Shown here: one piece after another, positions 46,201 to 60,800 of the stretch
How positions within the stretch are numbered: position 1 is the first letter of the stretch
Layout of the letters: each line of letters begins with the position of its first letter
From: Apis mellifera
Lineage: Eukaryota > Arthropoda > Insecta > Hymenoptera > Apidae
Length of the DNA: 64,000 nucleotides
Reading direction: 5' to 3'
NCBI RefSeq assembly: GCF_003254395.2
Contig: NC_037640.1
Location: forward strand, 8,972,289-9,036,288
Program-made: the position numbers and the translations under genes
The notes under the pieces: generated by a model
Seen by the model: only the letters and a program-made list of their open reading frames with translations
Databases searched by the model: none
What the model was told of the DNA's origin: nothing

Positions 46201-48963
46201 TTTTTTCTTTTTTCATCCATAATTAATCTAGGATTAATTTCTGTTTCTTTTTTCTTTTTCTTTTTCATCCGTAATTGCTGGGTTGAAAATTTGAAAATAT
46301 TAAATCGGGTTTTGTAATCGATCGAAAGGGCGAAAGAAGAATTTAATGTTGGCGGAAATATGAATTTTTTATACTCGGTGCGCGAACAGAAGGAATTTCA
46401 CGGGAAGTATTCACTTTCGTTTCGTGCCACTTCCTCACACTCTGTACCGTAACAACCGAGGAGGGTGCATTGTTCTCGAGGTCTTCGTAACACTTTTGTC
46501 TGGGAAAACGCCTCGTCATTGGTTCGTGGCTGTTATTGGAGACTAATTAAAGCGCTCGCGTAATACTAATGCGTGAAATAATGCTTAAATAATCGGATTG
46601 GATCAGCCGTCTTTTTTCACCACGTAGAATTCGCGCGCGTTTAAGCATTAATTCTTCCGATCTTCTCAAGCTTCTTGAAAAAAAAAATCTACTTTTTTCG
46701 AATCCTCGCGTAATAATGTCCATCCATTTTGGCCAATCTTGGTATCAAGGATCTAAATAAATAGCTCCAATTAATCGATTTAAAGATACGTATGTAATTA
46801 ACGTAATTCTTTAGCAAGAAAAGAAAAATTAATAACCTACGCTAATATTATTAATAAATTATCACACGAGAGACTCTTGATACGTTTCTCGATTGCCTTT
46901 CTTCCTCTTCCTTAACGCTTTCCACCAATAATCATTGACAACCTCGTATTAATAACTGCAACATTTAAAGGTCACCGTTCATAATTCCCCGTTCACGCGG
47001 AAATGCATCATCCCTTTGCCCAACCAAGTCCCCTTTCGTCGCATCATAATCGTCCCACCCCTTCTCCCACTTTCTCCTCTTTCTCTTCGCCTCTATTTCT
47101 TTTCGTGGGTGAAAGGTAAGCAGAGGAGGATGGAAAGGCGCGAGAACCGGCTCATAGAAGATTCATCGTCTAATTTCGCGTGCTTGTGTCCCCGGAAAAG
47201 GCGGCTTCCCCGTGGAAAAGCGTCCACCCCCCTCCCCCCTCGTCTCCTCTCCCTATTCGAAACGCGCCGAGATCCGCGATCGCTGGGTCGCTTTTTGCCC
47301 ATCCTTGCCGAGGGCTTCGTTTAGTCTGGCCAACATCATCCGCGTTCAACGAACGAAAGAACGCCCCGGGCCTCGCAATCGTGCAATGTGACTTCCTTTT
47401 GGGGGGATTTTCTTTTTTTTTTCTCTCTCTCGAAAGAAGAATTTCTCGATGTTTCGTCGACACGATTTTATCGGTGTCGTGGAAAGATCTCGAGTTTGAG
47501 AATTCGTCTGCAAAAGATTTTGAAGATGAAGAATCGAGAGAAATGAAAGAAAACTGATGAAAAAAATGAGATGAGAGATGAAATGAAAGAAAGGAAACTG
47601 GATCTGTCGAATTGATTCGAAAATTATCTTGGGAATTTTCAGAATTTCCAGGATTTGGGTGTGTTTAAGGGTTGTATCGATGCGATTTTTACGAGCTCGT
47701 CGAATCGATGGAGATGGGCCTCGCAGGGAATTGGTTTCGACGATTCCTTTCCCTCGTTGAATATTTATCCGGGTATATACAGGCCTTATTAGAGGATTTG
47801 TTGCCTCGTAGACGAGGCTCGTGAATCTTTCAGCGGATCGAGTCTGACTCTTGAAGCTTCCGTGGAACGATTCAACTTGTGTATTTGCACGTCTCTCCCT
47901 CTCGAAGGAGAAAGTTCATTCAGCACTTTGAGACGCGTTGAGGAGAATTGTATAAGTCGGCCATTGATCGCGTTCGTATTTTAGCGCGTGTTCTATTTTC
48001 GAAGCATTATTGCATTTCGCCTGTGCAAGTGAAATTCTATTTGCCACGTAACACCAACTTCCTTTCTTTCCCGGCGAACGAAATTTTCCGTTACGTGCCA
48101 ACGTATTTTCACCACTTTTTCTACCCCTCGTTTCTCCCTTTCTTTCTCGAGGAGAATCGAATTTGAATATTTATAGACGGCGCCCGAGAAAATTCCGTTT
48201 CCCAGAAGAGAAACGTCCATTTATTCACCGAATAAATATCGGACGAGACAAAATTATTACACCACGCTAATCACGATCGAACGAAAGAACGAAAGAACGC
48301 AGAATCCGTTGTCTCTCCGCCAACATCTTGTTTCTACAAATTCCCTTTAAAAAATTATAGAAGCGCGAGTTTCCATCTTCCATGTTCCTCTTCATTCATC
48401 GTTCGCAATCCTTCCAATCCCAATATTTCATCGAGAATCCGGTATCACGCTCGATATCTCAGAAATTTTTTCCACGAGTCGTCGTCGTTGACGAGGCAAG
48501 AATTCGTAGAACCAGTTTCGCCCGGTTTAATATTAGAATTTTTCACAGGCGTTCGCTCCTCTTGAATATTCGTTCCCCAAAGGGAACGCAGAAAAGCGAT
48601 CTCTTCGAGGGCTAATAATTTCATTCATACGTTTCGAGGGGGTGGTGGTTAAGGGCGTCCCCTCGAAACGCTTCTCGAAAGTTTGCGCGCACCAAGTCGG
48701 CCAGGGATCGATTAATCTTCGCGGCTTGAACGGATCGGCCGGCCACGTCTCGCTGGAGGAATGTCAAGGTCCTGCCTTCCTCTCTAGAGGCGAGCATAAA
48801 TTCGTATATACGATGTGAAACGATAAACACACGTGGTTGCTATAATGCGGCATCAATGGAGACACGTCCACGGCCGGATGAGATCATCAATTTTCAGATC
48901 GTATTTGAAACGCGAACTCTATTGTGGCTTATATATGTTTGTCAATCTCCTTTTTTTTTCTTT

Positions 48964-48981
48964 CTCTCTCTCTCTCTCTCT
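48964..48981. repeat. (CT)n microsatellite
   Basis: Nine uninterrupted CT dinucleotides between T-rich flanks. Confidence 0.9.
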
Positions 48982-50403
48982 TTTTCGCTTCATCTTTCCG
49001 TTTGGTCGATTGTCGTGGATGATTCACGTTATCATCGATACATCTATGGATATAGAATTTATTATCGATTCTTCATTATCGTTTTGGATTTTTTACCAAT
49101 CTCGTATTCCAAGATTGTACACTTAGAGACTTTTTTTTTTCTTACGAAATATAAATTTTCGAGATCTCTAATGAATATTTAGATTATCATCTCTACTCGC
49201 GATATTCATCAGGATGTATTGATCGAGTGTTCTCAGTTTATTGCTGAGATTAAGAATGAAGGATAATTAATTTACCTTATCAAATAATAATTTAATTACG
49301 AACCGAGGCGAAATTAACTTCCATTAAAAAATAATATAAATGAATATTTTACTTGTTTTTGAACCACTTCGAGATCTATTTCTTCTACGGGGAGATTTTC
49401 AAAAGGTTACAGCAATGGTCGCGCGAGATTCACGGGCGTAGAAATTTATTTAGGTGATGGCAACGCGAAGATATTTGCGGGGGCGTTTGGCGAGGATAGA
49501 GTAATCTTTCCCGTTCCGTTTCGAACGGAATGTTCGATATCGATCATCGTAGCCGTAATTTTCCATGCACCCCGTGCGAGGACGAGACACGGGGTGTCAC
49601 ACGGTGGCAACCTGTCCCCGGCAGGTGACTCCGTAGGTAACCGACTTTTCTGTTTCCAAGGAGGGGACAAGGAGTCTCCAATGAAAGGAATAATTTCACG
49701 GATCGACTCCTCTTTTTCGCGTGTTTTGGCATCCGGAGAGCCAAGTGTGTCTGGTTTTATTATTTCGAGGAAAACTGTTTCTTTCGAAATAAATTATATC
49801 GACGTTCTAATACGAAAGAGCAGGAAACATTTGCGGAGTAATTTCTTCGTTTTCTGCAGCCGTGGTGTTATTAATCGTAAATCAGAGATAATTTAAAGCA
49901 CCACGTTCATAACATTGTACGTTAAAATTAGTATCCCTTGAATCAATATCTTAGTTAACTTCTCTCAATCTTCTCCGAGTTATTTCGAAATTATTTCATC
50001 GAATTATTCACGCAAGGAATGGAATCATTCAGTCAGTTAATCCAGCAGAGTTAATTGAAATTAAAATTCCTATGAAAAATTTCAAGGATCTTCTTCATAT
50101 TACACATTAGAATAGAATCGTAATCGAATCAAAATTTAATCAACCTTCCCACCTCTATCTCGATTTTTTTTCAAACAAGTAATCCCTTATCCCTTACTTG
50201 CCCCAAAACTCCTCCTCTTTCTCCCCTTACTTTCCCCCTCCTGTTCATCAAATTATCACAAGCGAAAATTCCGCCACAGTGAATTTAATCGAGCATCCAC
50301 GAGCGAACGATCAAAGCGATCGGGGGAGGAAAGTTGGGCGGGACGCCTCCTCCGCCGACATTTGTTAACACGGTGGCGCGAGCATGTCGGCCACCACCGA
50401 CTC

Positions 50404-50424
50404 CTTCCTTCCTTCCTTCCTTCC
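50404..50424. repeat. (TTCC)5 microsatellite
   Basis: About five tandem TTCC units inside a C-rich island at 50330-50560. Confidence 0.9.
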
Positions 50425-50861
50425 CGTCCTCTTTCACGACGGATCCACGTTCGAGCGGGCGGGCGAGTTTCCGGGGCGGACGGACGGGCCAGGTGAACGC
50501 ATCCCGGGGTAGGCAGCGCGTCCACCAGCGAGGGGAGAGTTAATTTTAGTTGTGATACTCGCCGGTTATTGAACCGGGGCCGGTTGAAAAGGGGTGAGTC
50601 GGGCGCGAGCGCGTAATTCTGATCGATGCTACTGAATAGAGCAGCGGCGCCCCTCCGCAACGAGGGGACGTTTACGACGATCTGAAACCCTGGCGAAACC
50701 TGGATCGCTCCGTCCGTCCCTCTTCTCTTCTCTTGTGCCGTGATGGTGTATAGATGGGTTGGAGAAAGAGGGTCGCTCGATCGTGACCGGGGGTTTTTGA
50801 TCGAAGAGAGGCGGGGGTCGAGATGGAGATTAATTTGTTACTAGTAGTCACTGGTATCGGG

Positions 50862-51885
50862 GGATTTTGGAAAATGAAGATGCTGGCTTCTTTTCTTGAA
50901 AATATGGATTTAGTGTGTTTAGAATATGTTGAGAACAATGGTAATTTCCTTGTCATTCAAGAAATGTAATCGAGTCGAAGGGTTGGACGTTCTTCTTTTG
51001 AATAAGAAATTGTTAATTTCGTAACTTTGAGTGTAGAATTATTATTGGAGAAATTTGAAACGAAATTCCGATATTGGATTTGGATTTTTGAAAATTTGTT
51101 TTGAAAAAGCGATGCTGGCTTTTTTTTTGAAAATATGGACTTAGTATATTGAGAGCAATACTAATTTTCTTACTGTTCAAAAAGAGTAATTAAGTTGAAG
51201 AGTTGGATGTTCTTGTTTTGAATAGGAAATTGTTAATTTTATAATATTGGGTGTAGAATTATTATTGGAGAAATTCGAAACAAAATTCCAAGAGATAATA
51301 TATTTAAATTTTTGAAAATTTATTTTGAAAAAGCTGGTTTCTTTTCGAAAATATAGATATCTAAAATTGGATGTTCTTGTTTTGAATAAAAAATTGTTAA
51401 TTTCGTAACATTGGATATAGAATAATTATTGGAGAAATTTGAAACGAAATTCCGAGAGATATTGGATTTGGATTTTTGAAAATTTGTTTTGAAAAAGCTG
51501 GTTTCTTTTCGAAAATGTGGATATCTAAAATAGGACGTTTTTGTTTTTAATAAGAAATTATTAATTTTATAACATTGGATATAGAATTATTATTGGAGAA
51601 ATTTGAAAAGAAATTCTGAAAGATATTGGATTTGGATTTTTGAAAATTTGCTTTGATAAAGCGATATTGGCTTCTTTTTGAAAATATGGACTTAGTGTAT
51701 TGAGAGCAATGGTAACTTTCTTACTGTTCAAAAAGTGTAAGGGTTATTCGAGTCGAAGAGTTGGACGTTCTTGTTTTAAATAGGAAATTGTTAATTTTAT
51801 AACATTGGTTGTAGAATTATTGGAGAAATTTGAAACGAAATTCCGAGGATTATAATATACTTAGATTTTTGAAAATTTGTCAGGA
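50862..51885. repeat. Intronic tandem array, five units of two length classes (~160 and ~220-228 bp)
   Basis: The core GGATTTTTGAAAATTTG (or a close variant) lies near 50863, 51083, 51311, 51470, 51635 and 51863, so spacing is about 220, 228, 159, 165 and 228 bp. Long units include CTTAGTATATTGAGAGCAAT and TTACTGTTCAAAAAG; short units lack both and read GATATCTAAAAT instead. All share TGTTCTTGTTTTGAATA, AATTGTTAATTT and TATTGGAGAAATTTGAAAC. The alternating presence of one segment mirrors the array at 42130-43225. Confidence 0.92.
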
Positions 51886-54800
51886 ATTTTCGCATCGGAA
51901 TAACGTTAATCGTGAAATTAGCAAACCGCGGACCGTTTTAAACGATTCTCTAGGAATGCGTTTAAATAATTCATGAACTGTGCATGCATTACATTTGGAT
52001 GAAGTTATGTCGGACGATTTAATTTATTTTGTTCGATTATCGGCGTATTCTATATTGCTTGATTGATAAATTGAGACGAGCACGGAGGAACGATCCAAAT
52101 TCGAAACCGAAAATTCTTGCAAATTAATCAATAAATATCTCGAAAAAATCTTGGACGGCTGATCAAACTGAAACTGTTAGTAGCGATAAGTAAAGATCCA
52201 AGGTCTAATCCATCCACGAAGAACGATCAAAGATCCTAAGCTTCCATCATTCAATTTAGCATTCGGTTTTCGTTTCGTTGCTCGATGGATGGAACATGGA
52301 AAGGGTTCTCGGTATCGGCGTGCACGCTCGTGCACAATAATTCCCCGGGGAAAAGGCTATCTCGACTAACTCTGTCTATTAATGCCTCGTTGATGATGTT
52401 AGTCATCCTTTGACGACGGCGCGTTCAAGCTTTTTCACGCTCGAAGAGGAGTCAGTCATCGTTTGCGTCATCCGTCTCGACACAATCGGGGAACGTATCA
52501 CGATTACGTGCAAGGTGTCTCGACCACGTTTCCAAGCAAATAAATTTCTAAAAACAGGTTCCGCTCGTTCCGCTTGCTCCGCCCGGCTAACAATCCTCAA
52601 GTTTGAGTACGATCAGAGTCCACAGAGGACTCTCTTTTGTCGTATAAATCGATTATTTATTTTTCTCATCCTCAAGATATGGGAAACAATATTCTCGTAT
52701 CACATAATTTTCATAATATCGAGCGAATTTATTTTTTTATCGAAATATATCAATATCTTATTGCAGGAATTGTACGTCTCCCCTTTAAAATTATCTTTTT
52801 TAATCTTTTGCGATAATTAAACGATATTATGGAAATAAGATATTATACGGGTTCTTTTTTTTTTTAATTCTTAAATTTTTTAAACGAAAAGATAGAAAAA
52901 TTTAGCAGAGACTCGTTAAATATACATTAATAAGTTCCTCTTGTCCTTTTTTTCCAACTTTTAGATTTCGAGAATACACTTTTTATTTATTTATTCTTTT
53001 TTTCTTTTTCTCGTCGAAAATTTAAGACAGTAATTTGTCCAAATCCCCGTGAGAATATTATAAATTGCGGTTTGAATCGGTTGGAAAGTTATAACTCGAT
53101 CGTGCTTGATAAAGAAAGAATTATTATTATGGAGGGAAGTTTCATGATTTAAAGAGGAAGAGAGTTTCTTTCGTAATTTAAAACGTGTTCGTTTTATCAT
53201 CCTCCAAATACGTTTTATAACTACTATACTTCTCACTAGGGAAAAAAAAAAAAACAGATAAAGTAATTGGAATAAATTATCACGTCACGAAATCTTTTGT
53301 GTCTTTCCTTGTACTAAAAATAAAACCGTAGTCATCCATTCCGTAGAATTATTTTCCGATTCTTCCGATATATTTTTTAACTTGGCGTAAAATTAAAAAT
53401 TTATTATTTCCTCCCAGAATTTTATTGCCAAGAAGAAAAAAACTATTGAAATCAGAGATCGAATCGAAACTTTTTACAAACTTTGACGCAAACACTTTGA
53501 TATTATTATTAAATTTTTCTGAATTTTTCTTTATCCTATCAATTTTTGAACAAATACTTTTTAAATAAACGAATCTCGAATTTTCACGTAATTATTCGAA
53601 GAAAAGTTAATCCAGAATCTGGCTAAAGTTATTCTGGCGATGCAATTAGAAGGGAATCGGCGTGAATTCTTCCGTGTGATCGTCGTTCGCGGCGAGGATC
53701 TCCGCGATCTTCCTCCCTCGAGAGATGGCGGATAGGAGCGTCCTAATTGTGCCGAGTTTCTTTTCCACCCTCTTCCACAGCTTTCCTCCTCGCTTCTTGC
53801 CGAGTCTTCCATAGGCTTTACCTATCCGACCTCGTCCATTTATCGCCTTTGTTCCTCGAGGTTGCCCCTAATTGCAGGATTAGGCTATCTTCGTTTTTTT
53901 CTTCTTCTAAAAACTGGTTGATAAGCAGTAAGTCTGACTTCAATGAAATTTTTGTACAAACATTTTTGATTTTCATTTTATTTTATTTTGAGTTGTAAAG
54001 ATGTTTATGTAAATAGATACGACGAGATAATTTTTTAACAATCTTTCTTGAAACTCGTTGATTTTTATCAGTGTTGAAAACGAGGTCTTATTGATATTCT
54101 AAAAAATTAGAAAAATTAGAAAAATTTTATGAATTTTTTTATTTACAATGATAATCTTACGAATTCGAACATAGAAGAAAAAATTATTTATATACAACGA
54201 ACATTTTAATTTTAATCTGCTTCTTTTTTTGATGAAGGAGCACAGAGAAAATTTTCTGGAAAATTAAACTCCAGTCTCTTGGAAACTGGTTCGATTTAAT
54301 CGATTCATTTTTCTCTCGTAGTGTAATAAATTCCTCTTAAGTAAGTCAAGTTATACTTAAAACAATTGATCCCGACGACATCTTACATTTTTATCGTATA
54401 AAATCGATGCAAATTAAAAAGATAACGATACTAAAAATACAAAAAAGCTCTCCCCTTTCTTAACCCACTAAATTCTATAATAATTTACTCATCCCTCACC
54501 TACAATTCATATCCAGATCCCATTCGAAATCAAATCAATCTCTATCATTTTAAAATTCACACAAAGATGATTACGAAACCTATTTATATAAAAGATGAAT
54601 GAAATTGCAAAATTTTAATTCGCATAATTAAAATTCGCGCCCAACTTTTTTACACAAAGGATTGGATTACTGTAGAAAAAAAATTGCAGCATTTTAATTT
54701 ACATCTCTCTCTTTCTCTCTCGTCGAAGACGTGAAAAATATTGAGATTTCCAGAGAGAAAAAAAAAAAAAAAAAAGGAGGAAAAACAAGAAAATTTCTCG

Positions 54801-57800
54801 CAGTTCCATTCGCAGTAATGAATCGCTTCCATGTTGATATCTCGCATTGTTTCCACGACGAGATTCCACAGAATTTTCTCTCGGTGCTCGACTTTCGCCG
54901 GTCGTTCTACTTGGCGGACACGATCGCCGTGTACAACGCGACAATTATACGATTATGTTACCCAACCACGTAACGCATATCGAGAAAGTCGAGACGCAAC
55001 GAGGCTCGTTTAATTAACATACAGATACACTTCTTACTCGCCTCCCTGCGAGACCGGTTACGAAATGGAATATCTTCCACCTTTGGACAATTTGCGGCGA
55101 AACAAGATTCCCGAGCCGCTGCTCGAGTTCATTATCGAATCTATTATGTATCGTTGGAAAAATGATTCTCTTTTTCTCTCATCATTTTTATTTTTTATTA
55201 ATTTTCGTCTTTTACCCCCTTCAAGATTTGTTTCGACTCTTCTTCTGTTCTGACTGAAACGTCTTTTACCCCCTTCAGGTCTTTTTCTGTTCTGACTGAA
55301 ACGTTTCTAAGAGGAGAGAAGGTATTAAAAATTTTTTTTAATATTCGTCCGTTTTTTTTTTACTTTTATTTTTACGAAGTAGAAGGATCGGGGTAAAAAG
55401 TAATGTGCATTTGCATGTGAAATGAAAGAACGTGGAGAGCATCGTATATCATTAAATTGTAACCAGTTTTATATTCATCTAATTCAATGCCGCGTAATTT
55501 CCAGTTTCTTTCAGGAAAGGACTTTAAAGAGAGGTGATTTTATTATGGACGATAAAGCGAAAAAGGATAATGAAATTTTCAATGGCCGATTGTGAGATCA
55601 TTTCGATAACTAGCTTTGGAAGGAATTATCCTATCCTTGGAAAATGTTGAAAAATAATGATACGATTGTTCCACTTTTCAACCAATCCTCGTTATTACTT
55701 GAAGAAAAGAAAAAATCCAGTATCGTTGTTATTTTTAAAAACGCGTGTACAAATTTCCATAAACTGTCAATATTTTCAACAATAAGAATCCTTTATAAAA
55801 TCCTTTATATCCTTTGTAACAAAAGATTCGATTTAATTTTCAAAAAGAAAAAAAAAATGGGACGACATTTGATAAAATTCCAGAATTTGCGCGGGAAACG
55901 TTCGAGCGGAGGAGCAGTGAGGAACGATCCGAGGAGAGGCTGCGAATCAACCGCCTTGGATTGTCTCTCTCTCTCTCCCTCTCTTCCCCCGGAAATTCAA
56001 TATTCCGCCATTCGATATCTCTCGATCCGGTCGAGCGTCACGGGATTCCTATCGTACTTGCGAAATGAAGTTTAGAATTCCTTCGATATCGTAAATAGAA
56101 TACCAATGTCTCGCAGGAAACTTATTTCGGATGTTAAGGAGGGGATGATACCCTTCGAAAGGGGTAAGAATTTTGCGAAAGTGTAAAAGCGTCGTCCTCG
56201 ATTATACACTGAACGGAATGGAATGTTTTAGGTAGTAAATCGTTAAAGGTCTCCCTTTAATTTGTTTCGATAAGATTGGTTCTGCTTTTCTTCTATTTTT
56301 TTTTTTTTTTTCGTTCGTTTCGTGGATCAAGTTCGAGATGAATTGAAGTATAAAGATTTGTCTCGTAAGTTTCGATTGGAATTTTACAAACGTTCAATTA
56401 AGGTAGGAGAATCTACTTAATCAAAGATATAGATTGAAATATATTATTCATTTTATTATTAACGATCGAGATACTTGTTTATTAATTTTATATTGACTAT
56501 ATACGTATATAAATACACTCATCTGACGTTGAAATTAATCTGGTTGATTGAAATTTTTGTATTTCTTAATTCGTTCCAATTATATATTTTTATTTTGTTC
56601 CTTGTGTTTGCGAAATAAATTGAGGTTGCATGCGGTCAGCTAGATCGTTGGCCAACCGCCTTAAGTAGTTAAGTTATCCAAGACGGCCATGAATTCTTTC
56701 TGCCCCGAGCTTAATATCTGAAATAGCTGTCGCCTACAGCTCGGCCAATCTTGATAAATAGAATGACGGCTGGAAAGAAAATTCAAAGTAAAGAGAGAAA
56801 ACGAAATTAGAATAATTTTATTTTTCTTCGACCGATTATGTCGAAAGGAAAAAAAAAAAAGAAAAGAAAAGAAATCTGATTTAATTTCAATTCAAATGTA
56901 CAACATTTCGAATATTGTTATTATTTTTTACTGCACAGCTCGATTCAGACAGCAATGAAAAAAAGAACTCGCGAACATCGGAAACAGATAAACGAAATCT
57001 CTGTTATGTGAAATGTAGATTAGATTAACATTGTCAATAACATTGAGTCAACTTTGGAGGAAAAATATTTTTATAACGAGCAAAAGAATGGACTTGTAGA
57101 TTCTTTTTTTTTTTTTTTAATTTCAGAAGAAAACTATAACGATATAATATCCTTCCATACATACTATAGCTTTTAGAAATTTTATTTCTTTCGAATCATC
57201 TTATGAAAATTCCTTGAAATCCATCGAACGAAAATCAAACAAAATAAAGGGTTGAATAAAGAGCAGAGTGTAATGAATAGCCAGCTCGTTGATTGAATAA
57301 GAACGAATGGTTTGGAAAGGAAGACATTGGTTGAAGTGTTACACCATGCCGAGGAACGCATGGTCCGCCCACGCGGCTATTAACGCTAATAAAGCTTCTC
57401 TAATTACCGGTTAACATATTTTTCGAGAGTTCAACGCGCTCCCACTGAAATTTCTCTCTTTTCATCTTTCTTCTCTCTCTTGGCCTTTTATTCTCCCTTC
57501 TTCTTCATATCCATGCAATCCTTATAATCGCAAGATTCGTTTCTTCCAATGGAATTTTATAAACTCCTCTCTCCAGAGAGGTTTTGCGCCTCGTTATCGA
57601 GGAAGATTTGCACAACTGATAGTGGCGATATCTAATCTGCGAATAATCATCGAATACACGCTGCTTGTTAATTCGTATTTGTTTTGGAATCTTTAGAATG
57701 TTTGTTTTAATAAAAGTACAGATGTTTTCTGTTATGATATTTGTAATCGTTTGGCCGAATAACTGAAATATTATTCTGTTGATCAAAGTTTGTAATTTAC

Positions 57801-60800
57801 TTTCGTGTTTTTTTTTTAATAATATTTAATAATTCGTTCTAGAATCACTGTAGATAGAATTGTAAATCATTTCACGCTCGATCTGTTATTCATCGCCTCG
57901 GACGATTAATTAATTTCAACACGTCGATGATCATCGAAATATTCAACCCTCAACTCATCACCAAAAATTTAAATGTACAAAAATCCATATATAAAAAATG
58001 ATAATAGCACGCGATATTTGAAGAATAATTTAAATCCATCTTTCTAATCGTACTCGAAGAAATTTTATTTGTAGCAATCTCGTTCAACGTCGAACGTTTT
58101 CTCTTCGACATCTCATCAAAACATTTCATTCCCTAAAAAAAAAAAAAAAAAGAAATGAGCCTTCGACATCTTCTCGACCTGTCGAGAATAAGCCTGAGAA
58201 ATCTTCATCATAGCGGAAGCAGAGGAAATACGAGATCGAGCGTGTCGCGAATTTTCTCCGGAGGGGAAAACTATTTGCATGCGATCCGCGAGTCCTCCTC
58301 AAAGATTAGTAGCCCACCCCGCCGGGGATTCCTGCCCGCTTCCTCTTCCGGAATTTCAAGCCGAGTCATAAATAACGGGTCAGAATCACGGGCCAGAAGA
58401 AGCGGAGTGTGCGAGAAAGTGCGAACGGGCCGCATAAATATTTGCTGAAGAACAGAAGAGGAAGAGGAAGAAGAAGAAGCCTCCTCGTTTCTTCGCAATT
58501 TCGAAAGGAATGGGCGGCGACGGCGCGCTGGACTGCATCGTTCGCTAATTCGTCGTTAAGGCACGCTCTGTGAATAACGTCTTAGCTGATTACTCGTTGT
58601 GCACGTTGGGCGAGTGGCTGTGAAATAGGAGTGTGCTTGGCGGGTTGCTCGACGCCAGGCGTCCTAGAGGGCGTTGTTGATTTCTGCCAGTTAATTCTCC
58701 TTTAGTATTCTTCTTTCTTTATTATTATTCTCCCAAAAAATTGTTATATAATACAGTACTGGAGAAGTTTTAAGAATTTGCGATTCGAATTGGGCATTGA
58801 AAGAATAAATAATTATTTTAAATAATTATTTATTGAAATACTTAAATAAGATTTATTCGTAGCTGGTTTTTTGGTATAATCTCGATTTAATTATTTGCAA
58901 TTATTATTATTATTATATGTTTTGACTCATTGTGTTGAGTCGTATTCTATCTTGTGATAGAAATAGAATACAAGATTATATTTGAGATCTATCACATCAA
59001 TTTTCAATTTTCTTTTAATCTATGTCTTAATCTACTTAATAAATTCTAAATTAAAGCGAGATTCGTCTAAACAGATTTGTAATTAATATTTTAATCTTAA
59101 AAACAATGTTTTTCGTTTAGATAGAAAGGATGTTAAATATAAACGCATTGCACGGTTGAATGAACTTGAATATCAGATATGAATGAACTTTTCAAATACC
59201 TACGAACGAACCTCTACACCCCACGGACACAGAATAATGGTCGTTTAGGATTGTACGAGGGGAAAATATCGAGTAGCCTTTCTCGAATGAGAACGAGTGA
59301 GATCTACGGTTGAATAGGTTTCGAGCGTGGAATCAGAGCTTTTAACGTGAGACGTATGACGGATTTAAAAGTAGAATCGAGCGCTACTTCAATTCTCAAT
59401 TTGTCTGCATTAAAGTAGAATTGATAGTCGGAGAGTAAGAAGATCATTCGTTAGAAACTTATCATAAATTTTCGATAATACTTCGATAAAGAATTAAAGT
59501 TGCATCAGAATATCTTTTGTACGAGTTTCCAACGTAAAGGTATTAGAAATCCTTCCAACGGATCGATCGTTTTTCTCGTCAACTGCAGCATTTGGGAGAG
59601 ACATTCCCTCTCTCGATTTCCATGGAAAATTCTATCGATCGTACTTTTCTTCTTTCGATGCTACGTGCTAGAGTTTTGCAGCACAATCGTCATAATAGAA
59701 AAATGCAGTTCTCGATTTGGTGTCTGAATTGCTTCGCAGAAGAATGTATAGATTAAACGATTAATATTCTTTTTTTCAATTTTTTAATTATTTTTCCTGA
59801 AAGTCTTCTCGAGTTTCAAGAAATCAGAGAGAAAAATGCGTTGTGCATAAATTAATCTCGATGGTTTCCGTTTCATGCACAATATCCTCCCAGACAAATT
59901 TATCGATCCGTCATTATCCGACTGCACAAATATTTAGATGTTCCGTCAAAGCGAATAATCTACCATTACACTTGGAACCGTTTGTATTGATTTTATCTCG
60001 ATATTCCAATCGGTTTCATCCCCATTTCATTCTGAAATTTTAATTCCGATCGAAATTGTTGTGTGCGATCGTTTCGATTGGCCAACTTTCTGCTATTCTC
60101 TTCTATAAATCATCGTTGCGTTTTAATCTTACTCACTGGATGATAATCGATATTTCCAATCCTTGCAAAAATTCCTTACGACTGTACGTTTCTGATTCGT
60201 AAAGAGATCGGTACAATAAAGATGCTTTATTATCACCCAAAGCATCCAATTGCCATTCAATATAACTTAACTGGCAATAATTCTATTTACGACTCGAGTT
60301 AAATCGTATTTCAAATCACTTTCGCGAAATATTATAATACCGATTAATTTTATCGGGGAGAGGAAAAAATTGTTAAAGAGAAACGATCTATGGAATCGTC
60401 AATCTCCATTCCGTATCACGCGATGACTCTCCTCGGAATAATGGAGACAAGGATCCTTAGAGTTGGTGTCATCGATGTCGCGCCAATGTCATCGCCCACG
60501 TGGCCTCCAGTTTCCACGAACTTTCGAAATCGTAGCCACGATTTTACTGTTGTTCCTTGCCACTCGTTGCAAAAAAATAACGGATCCACGACGGCGTTAT
60601 TCGGTCGGCCGTGACGCCGTTATCTCGCTTCGTCCGCGTAACTGTTCGCATTTTTTTCCCATTTTTTCTCATCTCGTCGGGGAGAAAAATCGCAACAAAA
60701 AGATTAATCGAAACGATGCCCAGCCCTGATAAGTTGTGTATGTACTTTTGTTCTTTTTCTTCATTCGAGTCGACAGAATTCGTTTCTTGCCATCGATTGT

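Larger units (their letters stand above)
43226..50861 (+). other. Middle of the probable first intron
   Basis: No exon is supported. CpG-rich islands occur at about 43250-43740, 47000-47400 and 50270-50720 with compositional frames on both strands (up to 175 codons). Simple repeats include CT at 48964-48981 and TTCC at 50404-50424. The rest is AT-rich. Confidence 0.45.

Noticed and set aside
55593..55603. TGAGATCATTT, the first 11 bases of bantam microRNA
   Set aside because: The following bases diverge and the upstream sequence cannot pair to form a precursor.
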